Shown: positions 34,401 through 45,146 of the stretch, piece by piece
How the letters are laid out: each line of letters starts with the position of its first letter
Numbering within the stretch: position 1 is the first letter of the stretch
Assembly: GCA_023974075.1 (NCBI GenBank)
Contig: JAMFTG010000709.1
Span: forward strand, 1-64,000
From: Chaenocephalus aceratus
Lineage: Eukaryota; Chordata; Actinopteri; Perciformes; Channichthyidae
Length of the DNA stretch: 64,000 bases
Direction: 5' to 3'
The notes under the pieces: model-generated
What the model was told of the DNA's origin: nothing
What the model saw: the letters and a program-made list of their open reading frames with translations, nothing else
Database searches by the model: none
Position numbers and translations under genes: made by a program

Positions 34401-34962
34401 GGCCAGCAGATGAAAACACCCGCCTCTCCACCCCTTCCGAGGGACGAGGGAACCGTGCGGGGGTCTGCTGGAGGCTACTGCCGGGTGCTCCGTCCTGCGC
34501 CTCACCGGGACCCTGACTCCAGCGCGGTATGGCGGCCTCGCCCTGGCCGTCCACCCTCTGGGTACCTGACTCCCCTGCCTCCTCCGGGGGCAGGTGAGAG
34601 GGGTTCAATGCCTCCCCGGAGGATACTGTTCCCCCGGCAACCCGCCAGCAGATGAAAACACCCGCCTCTCCACCCCTTCCGAGGGACGAGGGAACCGCGC
34701 GGGGGTCTGCTGGAGGCTACTGCCGGGTGCTCCGTCCTGCGCCTCACCGGGACCCTGACTCCAGCGCGGTGTGGCGGCCTCGCCCTGGCCGTCCACCGTG
34801 CGCCCTCTGGGTACCTGACTCCCCTGACTCCCCTGCCTCCTCCGGGAGCAGGTGAGAGGGGTTCAATGCCTCCCCGGAGGATGCTGTTACCCCGGCAACC
34901 CGCCAGCAGATGGAAACACCCGCCTCTCCACCTCTTCCGAGGGAACCGCGCGGGGGTCTGCT
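34401..34962 (+). repeat. GC-rich units, ~2.3 copies, truncated
   Basis: ccagcagatgaaaacaccc begins copies near 34404, 34645 and 34903. The last breaks off at gggggtctgct|acatacac, where the second large duplicate starts. Confidence 0.92.
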
Positions 34963-37338
34963 ACATACACCTCTTTTCTGACTCACCAGGGGCATTAAGT
35001 TCTGGAGGGTGTGAACATCTGGGTTTAGTCCGTTGGGGAGTGCTTAATTCCGGGGTTCGGGGGTCTCATGTTATGGAAGTATGGATGATTCTCGAAAAAC
35101 GGCTAAGTGCCAACGGGGGAGGGTGAAAGTCCTGTATACCCTGAGTAATCTTCCCCGGCTTTCAGACACTTATTCCTGGGTAAAAAAGTCACCCTGCTCG
35201 GGTCGTCAAATGTGAATGAAATGGACAGATTCCTGTACATTTCAATCACTTTTGATGGGAGTCGTGAGGTGTGTTTGAAAGGGCCATATCTTCCTTAAAT
35301 TCACATCAATCATACCCAGCTTTCACACACACTAATTGCTGGGTAATAAAGCCATGTGTACCCTGCATTTAAAGTAATCTTACCCAGCTTTCAGACACTA
35401 ATTCCTGGGTAACAAAGTCACCCTGGACCGGTCATCAAATGTGATTGAAATGGACAGATTCCTGTACATTTCATGCATTTTTAATGGGGTCGTCGAATGT
35501 GGATGAAATGGACAGATTCCTGTACATTTCATGCATTTTTAATGGGAGTCATCAGGTGTGGATGAAATGGCCATATCTTGCTTAAATTCACATCAAACTT
35601 ACCCAGCTTTCACACACTAATTGCTGGGTAATAGAGCCATGTGTACCCTGCATTTAAAGTAATCTTACCCAGCTTTCAGACACTAATTCCTGGGTAACAA
35701 AGTCACCCTGGACCGGTCATCAAATGTGATTGAAATGGACAGATTCCTGTACATTTCATGCATTTTTAATGGGAGTCATCAGGTGTGGATGAAATGGCCA
35801 TATCTTGCTTAAATTCACATCAAACTTACCCAGCTTTCACACACTAATTGCTGGGTAATAGAGCCATGTGTACCCTGCATTTAAAGTAATCTTACCCAGC
35901 TTTCAGACACTAATTCCTGGGTAACAAAGTCACCCTGGACCGGTCATCAAATGTGATTGAAATGGACAGATTCCTGTACATTTCATGCATTTTTAATGGG
36001 AGTCATCAGGTGTGGATGAAATGGCCATATCTTGCTTAAATTCACATCAAACTTACCCAGCTTTCACACACTAATTGCTGGGTAATAGAGCCATGTGTAC
36101 CCTGCATTTAAAGTAATCTTACCCAGCTTTCAGACACTAATTCCTGGGTAACAAAATCACCCTGGACCGGTCATCAAATGTGATTGAAATGGACAGATTC
36201 CTGTACATTTCATGCATTTTTAATGGGGTCGTCGAATGTGGATGAAATGGACAGATTCCTGTACATTTCATGCATTTTTAATGGACATATTCCTGTACAT
36301 TTCATGCATTTTTAATGGGGTCGTTGAATGTGATTGAAATGGACAGATTCCTGTACATTTCATGCATTTTTAATGGGGTCGTCGAATGTGATTGAAATGG
36401 ACAGATTCCTGTACATTTCATGCATTTTTAATGGGAGTCGTCAGTATATGGAGCTTAACCCATAATTCCCGGAGGTTCCAGGCCGAATTTGGAAGCTCAT
36501 AGGCGGCCTGCCATGCGTCCCCACCCGTGGAAAGCAAAAAAAAAGTAAAGAAAACGGTCAATTATATGTTAAAATAATCAAAAATGAAGTTTTTGAAAAT
36601 TCTGTAAAAACGGCTAAGTGCCAACGGGGGAGGGGGTCAAGTCTTCGGCGCTTCGGGACGAAGCCCCGGAGACTTTTCCACTCCCCCGTTGCAATTTACA
36701 ACGGAGAGGGGAAACCAGAGCTCCCCTCCTCCGTCCAAAAAATTCATTCATCTTTTCCAAGCTACCATCTGCACGAAATCGGAAACCCGGTTTTTGAGAG
36801 CACTTAGAAAAAAACGAGCTATTTTCACATGATGGGGAAATCATGGAGGAATGTATCCGCCTCAGGAGCACTTTGGATCGGATGAAATTGTTGCCAAGAG
36901 GACCCCCAATCCTGGTTCTCACAAAACTTTAAGTTTTCAAACTGGTGTCTGGAGGAAGGTAGGGGAGTTGTCAGGGGACTCTACCCGCCTTATGGAACAC
37001 TATTTTGGGATACATTTTATCCATTTTCACCCTTTTCTATGGTTCTTCCAAAAAGTTAACTTATACTTTTTCTGACTCTGGAGGAAGGTAGGGGAGTTGT
37101 CAGGGGACTCTACCCGCCTTATGGAACACTATTTTCGGATACAATTTATCCATTTTCACCCTTTTCTATGGTTCTTCCAAAAAGTTAACTTATACTTTTT
37201 CTGACTCTGGAGGAAGGTAGGGGAGTTGTCAGGGGACTCTACCCGCCTTATGGAACACTATTTTCGGATACAATTGATCCATTTTCACCCTTTTCTATGG
37301 TTCTTCCAAAAGTTAACTTATACTTTTTCTGACTCTGG
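34963..37338 (+). repeat. second large duplicate: block, satellite, ~128-bp repeats
   Basis: The conserved block (34967-35125), satellite (35126-36440), the ccataattcccggaggttcc linker and gcctgccatgcgtcccc segment (36440-36600), the tgcacgaaatcgg block and three ~128-bp repeats (36940-37338) follow in order. It matches 31946-34400 almost base for base outside copy-number differences, so element C carries an internal ~3-kb tandem duplication. Confidence 0.92.
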
Positions 37339-38290
37339 CCAGCAGATGAAAACACCCGCCTCTCCACCCCTTCCGAGGGACGAGGGAACCGTGCGGGGGT
37401 CTGCTGGAGGCTACTGCCGGGTGCTCCGTCCTGCGCCTCACCGGGACCCTGACTCCAGCGCGGTGTGGCGGCCTCGCCCTGGCCGTCCACCCTCTGGGTA
37501 CCTGACTCCCCTGCCTCCTCCGGGGCAGGTGAGAGGGGTTCAATGCCTCCCCGGAGGATACTGTTACCCCGGCAACCCGCCAGCAGATGAAAACACCCGC
37601 CTCTCCACCCTTCCGAGGGACGAGGGAACCGCGCGGGGGTCTGCTGGAGGCTACTGCCGGGTGCTCCGTCCTGCGCCTCACCGGGACCCTGACTCCAGCG
37701 CGGTGTGGCGGCCTCGCCCTGGCCGTCCACCGTGCGCCCTCTGGGTACCTGACTCCCCTGACTCCCCTGCCTCCTCCGGGAGCAGGTGAGAGGGGTTCAA
37801 TGCCTCCCCGGAGGATGCTGTTACCCCGGCAACCCGCCAGCAGATGGAAACACCCGCCTCTCCACCTCTTCCGAGGGAACCGCGCGGGGGTCTGCTGGAG
37901 GCTACTGCCGGGTGCTCCGTCCTGCGCCTCACCGGGACCCTGACTCCAGCGCGGTGTGGCGGCCTCGCCCTGGCCGTCCACCGTGCGCCCTCTGGGTACC
38001 TGACTCCCCTGACTCCCCTGCCTCCTCCGGGAGCAGGTGAGAGGGGTTCAATGCCTCCCCGGAGGATGCTGTTACCCCGGCAACCCGCCAGCAGATGGAA
38101 AACACCCGCCTCTCCACCTCTTCCGAGGGAACCGCGCGGGGGTCTGCTGGAGGCTACTGCCGGGTGCTTCGTCCTGCGCCTCACCGGGACCCTGACTCCA
38201 GCGCGGTGTGGCGGCCTCGCCCTGGCCGTCCACCGTGCGCCCTCTGGGTACCTGACTCCCCTGCCTCCTCCGGGGGCAGGTGAGAGGGGT
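37339..38290 (+). repeat. GC-rich tandem array, 4 copies (241-257 bp)
   Basis: Copies start at about 37339, 37580, 37837 and 38088 with ccagcagatgRaaacaccc. Frames are open on both strands because of high GC and unit similarity; no protein family is recognised and indels change the frame between units. Confidence 0.93.
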
Positions 38291-38560
38291 TCAATGCCCT
38301 ACGCCCGGAGGGTACTGTTATCCCCACGTTGTCGTACCCGAAACTGTCGGGTATCCTTTGGGAGAACCAGACTCTGGAGGAACGTGAGGGGAGATTACAG
38401 GGATCTCTGCCCGCCTAACGAGTGCCTAAATGGGACACCGCACCATGATGCAAATGAAAACAAACACCGATTTGAAAATAAGCTGAGTGCATCTTTCGTG
38501 AGTCTTTTCACGCTTCCTTCTTTTTTACCCACGATTCTGGTGACATTTCCCGGTACCGAA

Positions 38561-40935
38561 ATGCTCAAGAATACAGGTCGGATGGCGGTCCGTTGTCCGA
38601 TCTGTAATAGTTCCTACCGTGCCCTGAGCAAGCACCTGCAGAGGCGCCATGGTGTGCGTAACTTGGTTGAAAGAAAAATTCTGCTGTTGTTGGCCAACGG
38701 ACGGACCAACATTAGGCTCCATCCCTGTACCATTCTGGGATGCGAGTACCGGGGCACAAGGCTGGATCGCCACTTGGCCAGAGACCATGTTGAGCTGGCC
38801 CGGGAGGAACTACATGTGGTTCGAAATAAACTGAAAATGACAGTGGCCAAGAAGGAGCTTTATGAACTCTGAATGACAAACCCCACCATAGAAATGATTA
38901 CCGCTTGGGCTGTTGACATGGTGGCAGACGACGATATACTGTCACAACCTCCACCCTTGTCCCCGGTGAATGAATGTGACAACTCGGACTGCAAAGAATG
39001 GAGGCTGGAGGCAAACGCAGTGAGGGCTCAGCGGGACATATATGCTGCTGAGGTGAAATCCCTGCACTGCAAGTTGCAGCAGAGGATAAAGCACAAGCGA
39101 CAGAGGATGGATCAGCGGGCCGGGGACATGCCCGCGTTCGATGGGGAGGAACGAGAGCGGGTCATTCTGAAGAAACGACCCCGAACAGAGTCGACACCAA
39201 CGAGGCTGTCCAAGTCGAAAGGTCCCTCCTGCAGCAAGTCTCCCATTCCCGCCTGCAGCGAGTCCCCCACTGGCTCTCACACACATTCATCCAGCTCCTC
39301 AGAGCCTGCATCCATGCATACCGAGGCCTCGTCAACCTCCCCTCCCATCCATTCCCCCTGGTTCCGGGGCAGGGGCCGGGGAAATATAATGCGGGACATC
39401 ACATTCCCACGGGTCATGGGTAAGTGTGTTGGCTATGTGACACATGCAGTTTCTGTAACACACGATGTGTTGTCATTAAAGTACTGTTTATATTTCACAG
39501 AGGAGTATCTTCAAGGATACCGGGAGCATTATGCAGGTATCGACCCACCAGTGAGGCTCCAGGAAAACACAGTTTCCAAACTGAGCAGAGTGAAGTCGTT
39601 CCTAAGTTTCATGGCTCACGGGTTCAATCGCCTGTCTGACTGGCTCTTTTTGAGGGATCTCAAGAGGATACGTGGGTGGTCCCGGAGCCTGATGAAGTCA
39701 AGCCTTCAGGTCACGACCTCCGACTTCTACATCAAGAATATATCACACTTTCTCAAGTACATGGCCGACACACCATGCAAGGGGAGCAGGCTCAGCCAAA
39801 CCGACATGATTTTAATCAAACGGGAAGTAGTTGCCATCTTGAAGTCCCTGAAGAGAAAAGTACTTATCCACCAGATGCAAGTGAAGCGTGACAAGATGGA
39901 AGGTCTGCCGAGCCACAACGACCTAATGACATGCTTGACTTCGACCACCACTCGCATCCCTCAGCTCCTGGATGTGATGGCCAGCAATCCGACTACCGCA
40001 ACCCGGACCCTGCTCTATGGGTATATGACTCTTCATTGGAGCTGCATTTACGGCCATCGTCCGGGGGTCTACTCCAACATGACCAACTCCGAGGTCCGAA
40101 AGGCGGATACAACTGGCACTGCCTTCGGCTACCTGGTTCATGTGAGTGCTATTAATCAATGCATTTATTCTGGCAGTTATATGCATGATTGACATTGTAT
40201 TGACACTCTCTAACTCTGTCATAACAGGTAAGCAACCACAAGACGGCCAACGCGTTCGGGGAAGCGCAGCTGTACCTCACCGTAGAAGAATTTGGATGGA
40301 TGAAGAGGTGGCTGGAAATCAAGGGTACGCTGACCTGCACCCAGAGCCGTTACTTTCTATACACAGAGGGGAAGAACCCGTTCAGGAAGCTTGCCTACTC
40401 CTTGAGGTTGGCATGGGCTGATGTGGGGCTCCACGGTCCCATTAACTTCACCGACCTCCGCACAGTCCACGCCGATAATGCGAAGAGGTTTCAAGACAAA
40501 GGCAACCGCCAACGAGTGAGTGATTTCATGTGTCACAACACTGCAACTGCGGACAAATTTTACGCGAATAATCCTTCTTTGAAGGAGGCTGCGGACATTC
40601 GGTTGCTCTTCACAGAGTCACTGCAAGCAGCGGCGGCGGCATCGACAGCAGTAGCAGCGGGAAATGAAGACACTTTTGCGGGTATTGACATCGACAGTGA
40701 CATCTCTGGAGAGGAGCACAGCCCGGCTCCCTACCAAGACTCCCTACCAAGACATGTCAACGCTTGGCGAGCGACGAGGGACCAGTCACTGGCCGAACAC
40801 AGCCCCTCAGACATGGGTGAAGAGAGGGTGCCATACTCTGCCCCAACTTCACCCACTTTTGCCAGTGATCAACTTGTAAATATGCAGTGTGTTGTTGTAA
40901 TCAGTCCCCTTGTAAATACTTTATATCCTGTGTGA
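38561..40935 (+). pseudogene. zinc-finger tyrosine recombinase, copy C (one nonsense codon)
   Basis: Best copy of the family; predicted 735 residues from three exons: 38561-39419, 39501-40141, 40228-40935. Introns have GT-AG ends and restore frame. Residues 12-30 form C-x2-C...H-x4-H and 56-76 form C-x4-C...H-x4-H, suggesting two zinc fingers for DNA binding. A charged helix and a basic Ser/Pro region follow. The C-terminal half reads as a tyrosine recombinase: Arg473 in GHRPGVY, Lys505 in NHKTA, Arg578 in TDLRT, His603 in MCHNTATADKFYA and Tyr612 as nucleophile. An acidic tail ends the protein. The only visible break is TGA at 38870-38872 (codon 104), where B and D have CGA. No reverse transcriptase accompanies it, so it resembles Crypton-class recombinases more than DIRS. 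Family name unassigned. Confidence 0.83.
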
Positions 40936-41160
40936 ATGTATTTATTACTGTCAATATTACTGTAAATAAAGTTTGTTAAAATTACTAAGTCTTCTGTTTT
41001 TAAAGCCCACTATGGTTTTTTTTCCTTTAAGATCTCCAGGGGCACGATATTCTGGTTCTGGTGGTAGCATGGAGGTGTTTAGTCCGAGTGAGGAGTGCTC
41101 AAGTGTGGGATGATTTGTAAGGTAGAAGAGGGTAAAAAAAGTTAAAGTGTGAACCTCCAG
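40936..41160 (+). repeat. 3' region of YR copy C
   Basis: AATAAA near 40963, then the tttagtccgagtgaggagtg and cctccagcagggcaggtgg blocks common to units A, B and D. Confidence 0.88.
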
Positions 41161-41955
41161 CAGGGCAGGTGGTGCTGTGAAGAAGGCCGTCTATGGGTGC
41201 CGATGGGCGGACGGTAAAGCACCGCAAAGTAGACCCCCTTTAAGTGTTGCCAGGGGCACGAGAAAAATCCTCCACTGAAGGGTGGGTGGTGCTGCTGTCA
41301 AGAAGGCCGACTATGGGTGCCGATGGGCGGACGGTAAAGCACCGCAAAGTAGACCCCCTTTAAGTGTTGCCAGGGGCACGAGAAAAATCCTCCACTGAAG
41401 GGTGGGTGGTGCTGCTGTCAAGAAGGCCGACTATGGGTGCCGATGGGCGGACGGTAAAGCACCGCAAAGTAGACCCCCTTTAAGTGTTGCCAGGGGCACG
41501 AGAAAAATCCTCCACTGAAGGGTGGGTGGTGCTGCTGTCAAGAAGGCCGACTATGGGTGCCGATGGGCGGACGGTAAAGCACCGCAAAGTAGACCCCCTT
41601 TAAGTGTTGCCAGGGGCACGAGAAAAATCCTCCACTGAAGGGTGGGTGGTGCTGCTGTCAAGAAGGCCGACTATGGGTGCCGATGGGCGGACGGTAAAGC
41701 ACCGCAAAGTAGACCCCCTTTAAGTGTTGCCAGGGGCACGAGAAAAATCCTCCACTGAAGGGTGGGTGGTGCTGCTGTCAAGAAGGCCGACTATGGGTGC
41801 CGATGGGCGGACGGTAAAGCACCGCAAAGTAGACCCCCTTTAAGTGTTGCCAGGGGCACGAGAAAAATCCTCCATGGAGGTTGGGTGCTGCTGCTGTGAA
41901 GAAGGCCGACTATGGGTGCCGATGGGCGGACGATTAAGCACCGCAAAATACACCC
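41161..41955 (+). repeat. 120-bp array, ~6 copies, homogenised
   Basis: Five consecutive copies from 41281 to about 41868 look identical (gctgctgtcaagaaggccga, gcggacggtaaagcaccgc, aagtagaccccctttaagtg). The first and last units differ. Elsewhere the homologous unit is 119 bp and more diverged. Confidence 0.96.
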
Positions 41956-42958
41956 CCCTTTAAGATTCCCAGGGGCACGAGATTCTTGAGGGTGTGATCA
42001 TCTTGGTTTAGTCCGTGGGGGAGTGCTTAAGTTCGGGGGCCCGGGGACCCAAGGTGCGCGAGGTTCTGGAAGTACGCATGTCAGGGAGAGATCCTGGAGC
42101 TCCTTAGTCCGTATTTTGGGGGTCTTGGAGCGGCCACAGAGAGGTGCTTTTCCCCGGGGTATTTCATGGAAGTCTGAAATAACCTGTTTGCTCATGTCAG
42201 GGAGAGATGCTGGGGCTGCTGCGTCCGTGTTTTGGGGGTCTTGGAGCGGCCCCGAATGGACAGAGTCCTGTACATTTCAATCACTTTGTATGGGAGTCGT
42301 GAGGTGTGGATGAAATGGCCATATCTTCCTTAAATTCACATCAAACTTACCCATCTTTCACACACTAATTGCTGGGTAATACAGCCATGTGCACACTGCA
42401 TTTAAAGTAATCTTACCCAGCTTTCAGACACTAATTCCTGGGGAAGAAAGTCACCCTGGACGGGTCATCAAATGTGATTGAAATGGACAGATTCCTGTAC
42501 ATTTCAATCACTTTTGATGGGAGTATTCAGGTGTGGATGAAATGACCATATCTCCCTTAAATTCACATCAAACTTACCCAGCTTTCACACACTAATTCAT
42601 GGGTAATGAAGCCATGTGTACCCTGTGTTTAAAGTAATCTTCCCCGACTTTCAGACACTTATTCCTGGGTAACAAAGTCACCCTGCTCGGGTCGTCAAAT
42701 GTGGATGAAATGTACAGATTCCTGTACATTTCAATCACTTTTGATGGGAGTCGTGAGGTGTGGATGAAATGGCCAGTTGAATCCGATTTTGAGCACTCTT
42801 TTCCCCGCATAAACTAGTCACCGTTAAACACTTATTTTGTTGATGTCTATATAACCGACTTCCCGCTATGCATTGCGGTCGGTTATATGGACCCTGGCAC
42901 TAGGCAGACCGCGGCCGGTAGTAAATGTCCAACCATTGTACCCTCTGGTCCCTAGGGT
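41956..42958 (+). repeat. satellite and right-end region of element C
   Basis: The gcttaagttcgggggcccgg block comes first, then two ggagagatSctgg units. About 550 bp of acccagctttc/ggacagattcc satellite follows (42250-42780). The tail is tgagcactcttttccccgc, a hairpin, gcagaccgcggccggtagt and the junction. Related tails at 56640-56800 and 62930-63090 continue into satellite instead. Confidence 0.85.
42847..42886. promoter_or_regulatory. hairpin near element C right end
   Basis: Arms atataaccgac and gtcggttatat are perfectly complementary around ttcccgctatgcattgcg. The same loop sequence at 56715-56745 and 63000-63030 is flanked by different but still pairing arms (ggactt/aagtcc). It may be a recombinase-binding site (inference). 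Confidence 0.6.
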
Positions 42959-42966
42959 ATGTAAGG

Positions 42967-45057
42967 GACATGGAGAAAGATATCCTTAAGGAATACGAGG
43001 AAACTCTTTATAATAACAAGTCACATTTAGACCCCTGTGTGAATAGAGAACCACCCTTCAGAATCTCACACGTTTCCCAACTAGATACACCACCAGCTTC
43101 CCATGTACACATGGAAAATGATCATACTGATGGTAGTTTAGCTGGAGATGATGAAGTTGAATCAGATCATGTACAAATGGGAAATGATCATACTGATGGT
43201 AGTTTAGCTGGAGATGATGAAGTTGAATCAGATCATGTACAAATGGGAAATGATCATACTGATGGTAGTGTGGCTGGGAATGTTGAATCAGATTCTGACT
43301 CTGACAGCCATGACGAGCATCAGCCTAGTCAGGATCTGCTTATGAGGAGCCTAAGATATTGGGCAACATCCTACTCAATCAGTCTGGTTGCTTTGTCTGC
43401 TCTGCTGTCCATCTTAAAGCTTTTTCACCCTATGCTCCCTAAGGATGGAAGAACTCTGCTTAGAACACAACATGATGTTGCTACCACTCAAATGCAAGGT
43501 GGCGAGTACTACCATTTTGGATTGGTGCAAGGGATACTTTCACGATTGAAATGTTTGAGTTTACCAGTGAGCCTCAGAACTCTTACTTTACAGTTCAACA
43601 TAGATGGTCTCCCTCTCTTTAAGAGTTCAAGACTTCAATTCTGGCCTATACTTGCAATTCTGAAATGTGATTATACTAAGTCCCCATTTATTGTCGGTAT
43701 CTTTTGTGGTTTAAGCAAGCCCAAGTGTGTTGTTGAGTATCTGCAGCAATTTATTAGCGACCTTAAAAATGTACTGGCTAATGGCGTTGTTCATAATGGT
43801 AACCGATTTAAAGTACTGGTTTCCTCATTTGTGTGTGATGCTCCAGCCAGAGCCTACGTTAAGAATATCAAGTCACATAATGGCTATTCAGGGTGCGACA
43901 AGTGTGATCAACATGGTGTGTGGAGGAAGAAAATGACTTATCCTGAAACAAATGTCAGGATCAGGACAGACTCAAGTTATTGTGATATGATTGATGAAGA
44001 ACATCACTTGAAACAGACACTCAGTCCTTTAACAGGGACAGTAAAGATGGTTTCTTCATTCCCAATAGATTATATGCACCTCTGTTGTCTTGGTGTGATG
44101 AGAAAACTGTTGAATATGTGGTTAAAGGGCAATCTAGCCACTAGGCTTCCTTCACAAACTGTTAACAGTATATCAAGCAAACTGCTGGGGTTACATTCCC
44201 ACACTCCTTGTGAATTCAATCGCAAGCCAAGGGGTTTGAATGAGCTAGATCGTTGGAAAGCTACAGAGCTCCGATCCTTCATACTGTACTGGGGCCCTGT
44301 AGTTCTGAAGGATTGCCTTCCCAGTGAGATTTATGACAACTTTATGTTGTTTTCAGTGGCCATGTATTTGTTTTTGTCTCCTGGAATTTCTGGCCAAAAG
44401 GTTGAATTAGCGCATAGATTGATGATTTCCTTCGTGGAACACTTTGGACAGTTGTATGGCAGGGATCAGATTGTGTTCAGTGTACACCAGCTTATACATT
44501 TAGCCAATGAATACAAACAATTTGGACCTTTAGATAATGTTTCAGGATTCCCTTTTGAGAATTATCTTGGCCAAATAAAGCATCTTTTACGCAAGCCACA
44601 CCAACCTCTACAACAGGTGGTCAAAAGGTTGTCAGAACAGCCACGTTTTGAGGTTCCATTACCAACAGATGAACCAGTCTTACAGAAAATCCACACTGAT
44701 GGTCCACTCCCTCAACATTTCGGTGTTGCTGTACAGTACACAAAGGTCTCCAGTAGTCGTTTTACCTTGTCTACAAAGCAGGGGGATAATTGTATTGAGG
44801 TGGGACATAGTATTGCAGTAGTGCAGAATATAGTCCAGGAAGAAGATGAGGTCTATGTGATCTACAAAAGGTTCAGACACCAAGAATCATATTACACTTA
44901 TCCCTGTGAGTCCTCATACATAGGTACATACAAGGTTAGAGAGTTGTGTGACAATATCGGGGTTGGTAAACTTCGATGTATCAAACGTAAATGTGTTCTG
45001 TATCCAGAGTCAGAAGGAAATGGCCTCATAGCTATTCCAATAGCTCATATGCAGTAG
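42967..45057 (+). CDS. TNP2-like transposase, main exon
   Basis: The 697-codon open stretch (an in-frame ATG at 42925 lies in the insertion and is not the native start) encodes a transposase that would cut and paste the element. An acidic region has three copies of a 21-residue repeat with NDHTDGSLAGDDE (43120-43290). After it come FNIDGLPLFKSS, SPFIVGIFCG, SFVCDAPARAYV, a CDKC zinc pair, DYMHLCCLGVMRKL, an HRLMISFVEHFG segment and SVHQLIHLANEYKQFGPL with PFENYLGQIKHL. The last part resembles the DUF4218 region that follows TNP2 in CACTA transposases. Conserved Asp in FNIDG and CDAP and Glu in FENY are candidate catalytic residues. No stop or frameshift is seen after the insertion point; the gene is dead only because its first 16 codons are 11.3 kb away. 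Confidence 0.82.
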   Translation, partial: DMEKDILKEYEETLYNNKSHLDPCVNREPPFRISHVSQLDTPPASHVHMENDHTDGSLAGDDEVESDHVQMGNDHTDGSLAGDDEVESDHVQMGNDHTDGSVAGNVESDSDSDSHDEHQPSQDLLMRSLRYWATSYSISLVALSALLSILKLFHPMLPKDGRTLLRTQHDVATTQMQGGEYYHFGLVQGILSRLKCLSLPVSLRTLTLQFNIDGLPLFKSSRLQFWPILAILKCDYTKSPFIVGIFCGLSKPKCVVEYLQQFISDLKNVLANGVVHNGNRFKVLVSSFVCDAPARAYVKNIKSHNGYSGCDKCDQHGVWRKKMTYPETNVRIRTDSSYCDMIDEEHHLKQTLSPLTGTVKMVSSFPIDYMHLCCLGVMRKLLNMWLKGNLATRLPSQTVNSISSKLLGLHSHTPCEFNRKPRGLNELDRWKATELRSFILYWGPVVLKDCLPSEIYDNFMLFSVAMYLFLSPGISGQKVELAHRLMISFVEHFGQLYGRDQIVFSVHQLIHLANEYKQFGPLDNVSGFPFENYLGQIKHLLRKPHQPLQQVVKRLSEQPRFEVPLPTDEPVLQKIHTDGPLPQHFGVAVQYTKVSSSRFTLSTKQGDNCIEVGHSIAVVQNIVQEEDEVYVIYKRFRHQESYYTYPCESSYIGTYKVRELCDNIGVGKLRCIKRKCVLYPESEGNGLIAIPIAHMQ

Positions 45058-45146
45058 CATACTGCTGGGCAAGTAAATGACATCTTATGATTTATGAGCA
45101 GGTTTTTTTTTTAATCATTTACATTATTTCATTTATTGTATACAGA

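Larger units (their letters stand above)
31666..42959 (+). mobile_element. YR-satellite element C (11.3-kb insertion)
   Basis: The inserted block starts caaatgtcagcc and ends ...ctggtccctagggta. TGTAAGG stands on both sides (31659-31665 and 42960-42966). Its content in order: left-end sequence, a partial 119/120-bp unit, satellite, tgcacgaaatcgg block, ~128-bp repeats, GC-rich units, the same set again, the YR gene (38561-40935), a 120-bp array, and satellite. The left end is shared with 25405. The block interrupts a coding exon without loss, as expected of recombination or transposition. The right end is known from this copy only. Confidence 0.75.

Noticed and set aside
37226..38290. Overlapping frames on both strands in the GC-rich array
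   Set aside because: High GC and repetition explain them; no consistent frame survives unit-length changes.
41161..41955. 120-bp and other regular arrays as CRISPR
   Set aside because: Units are contiguous with no spacers and the DNA is clearly animal.
31660..42958. The 11.3-kb block as an ordinary intron of the transposase
   Set aside because: Using gtaagg at 31660 as donor and cctag at 42951-42955 as acceptor gives a stop after two codons, while simple excision between the TGTAAGG copies restores frame.
42925..42966. ATG at 42925 as the transposase start
   Set aside because: It lies inside the inserted element; the native start is 31618, as shown by the restored frame.
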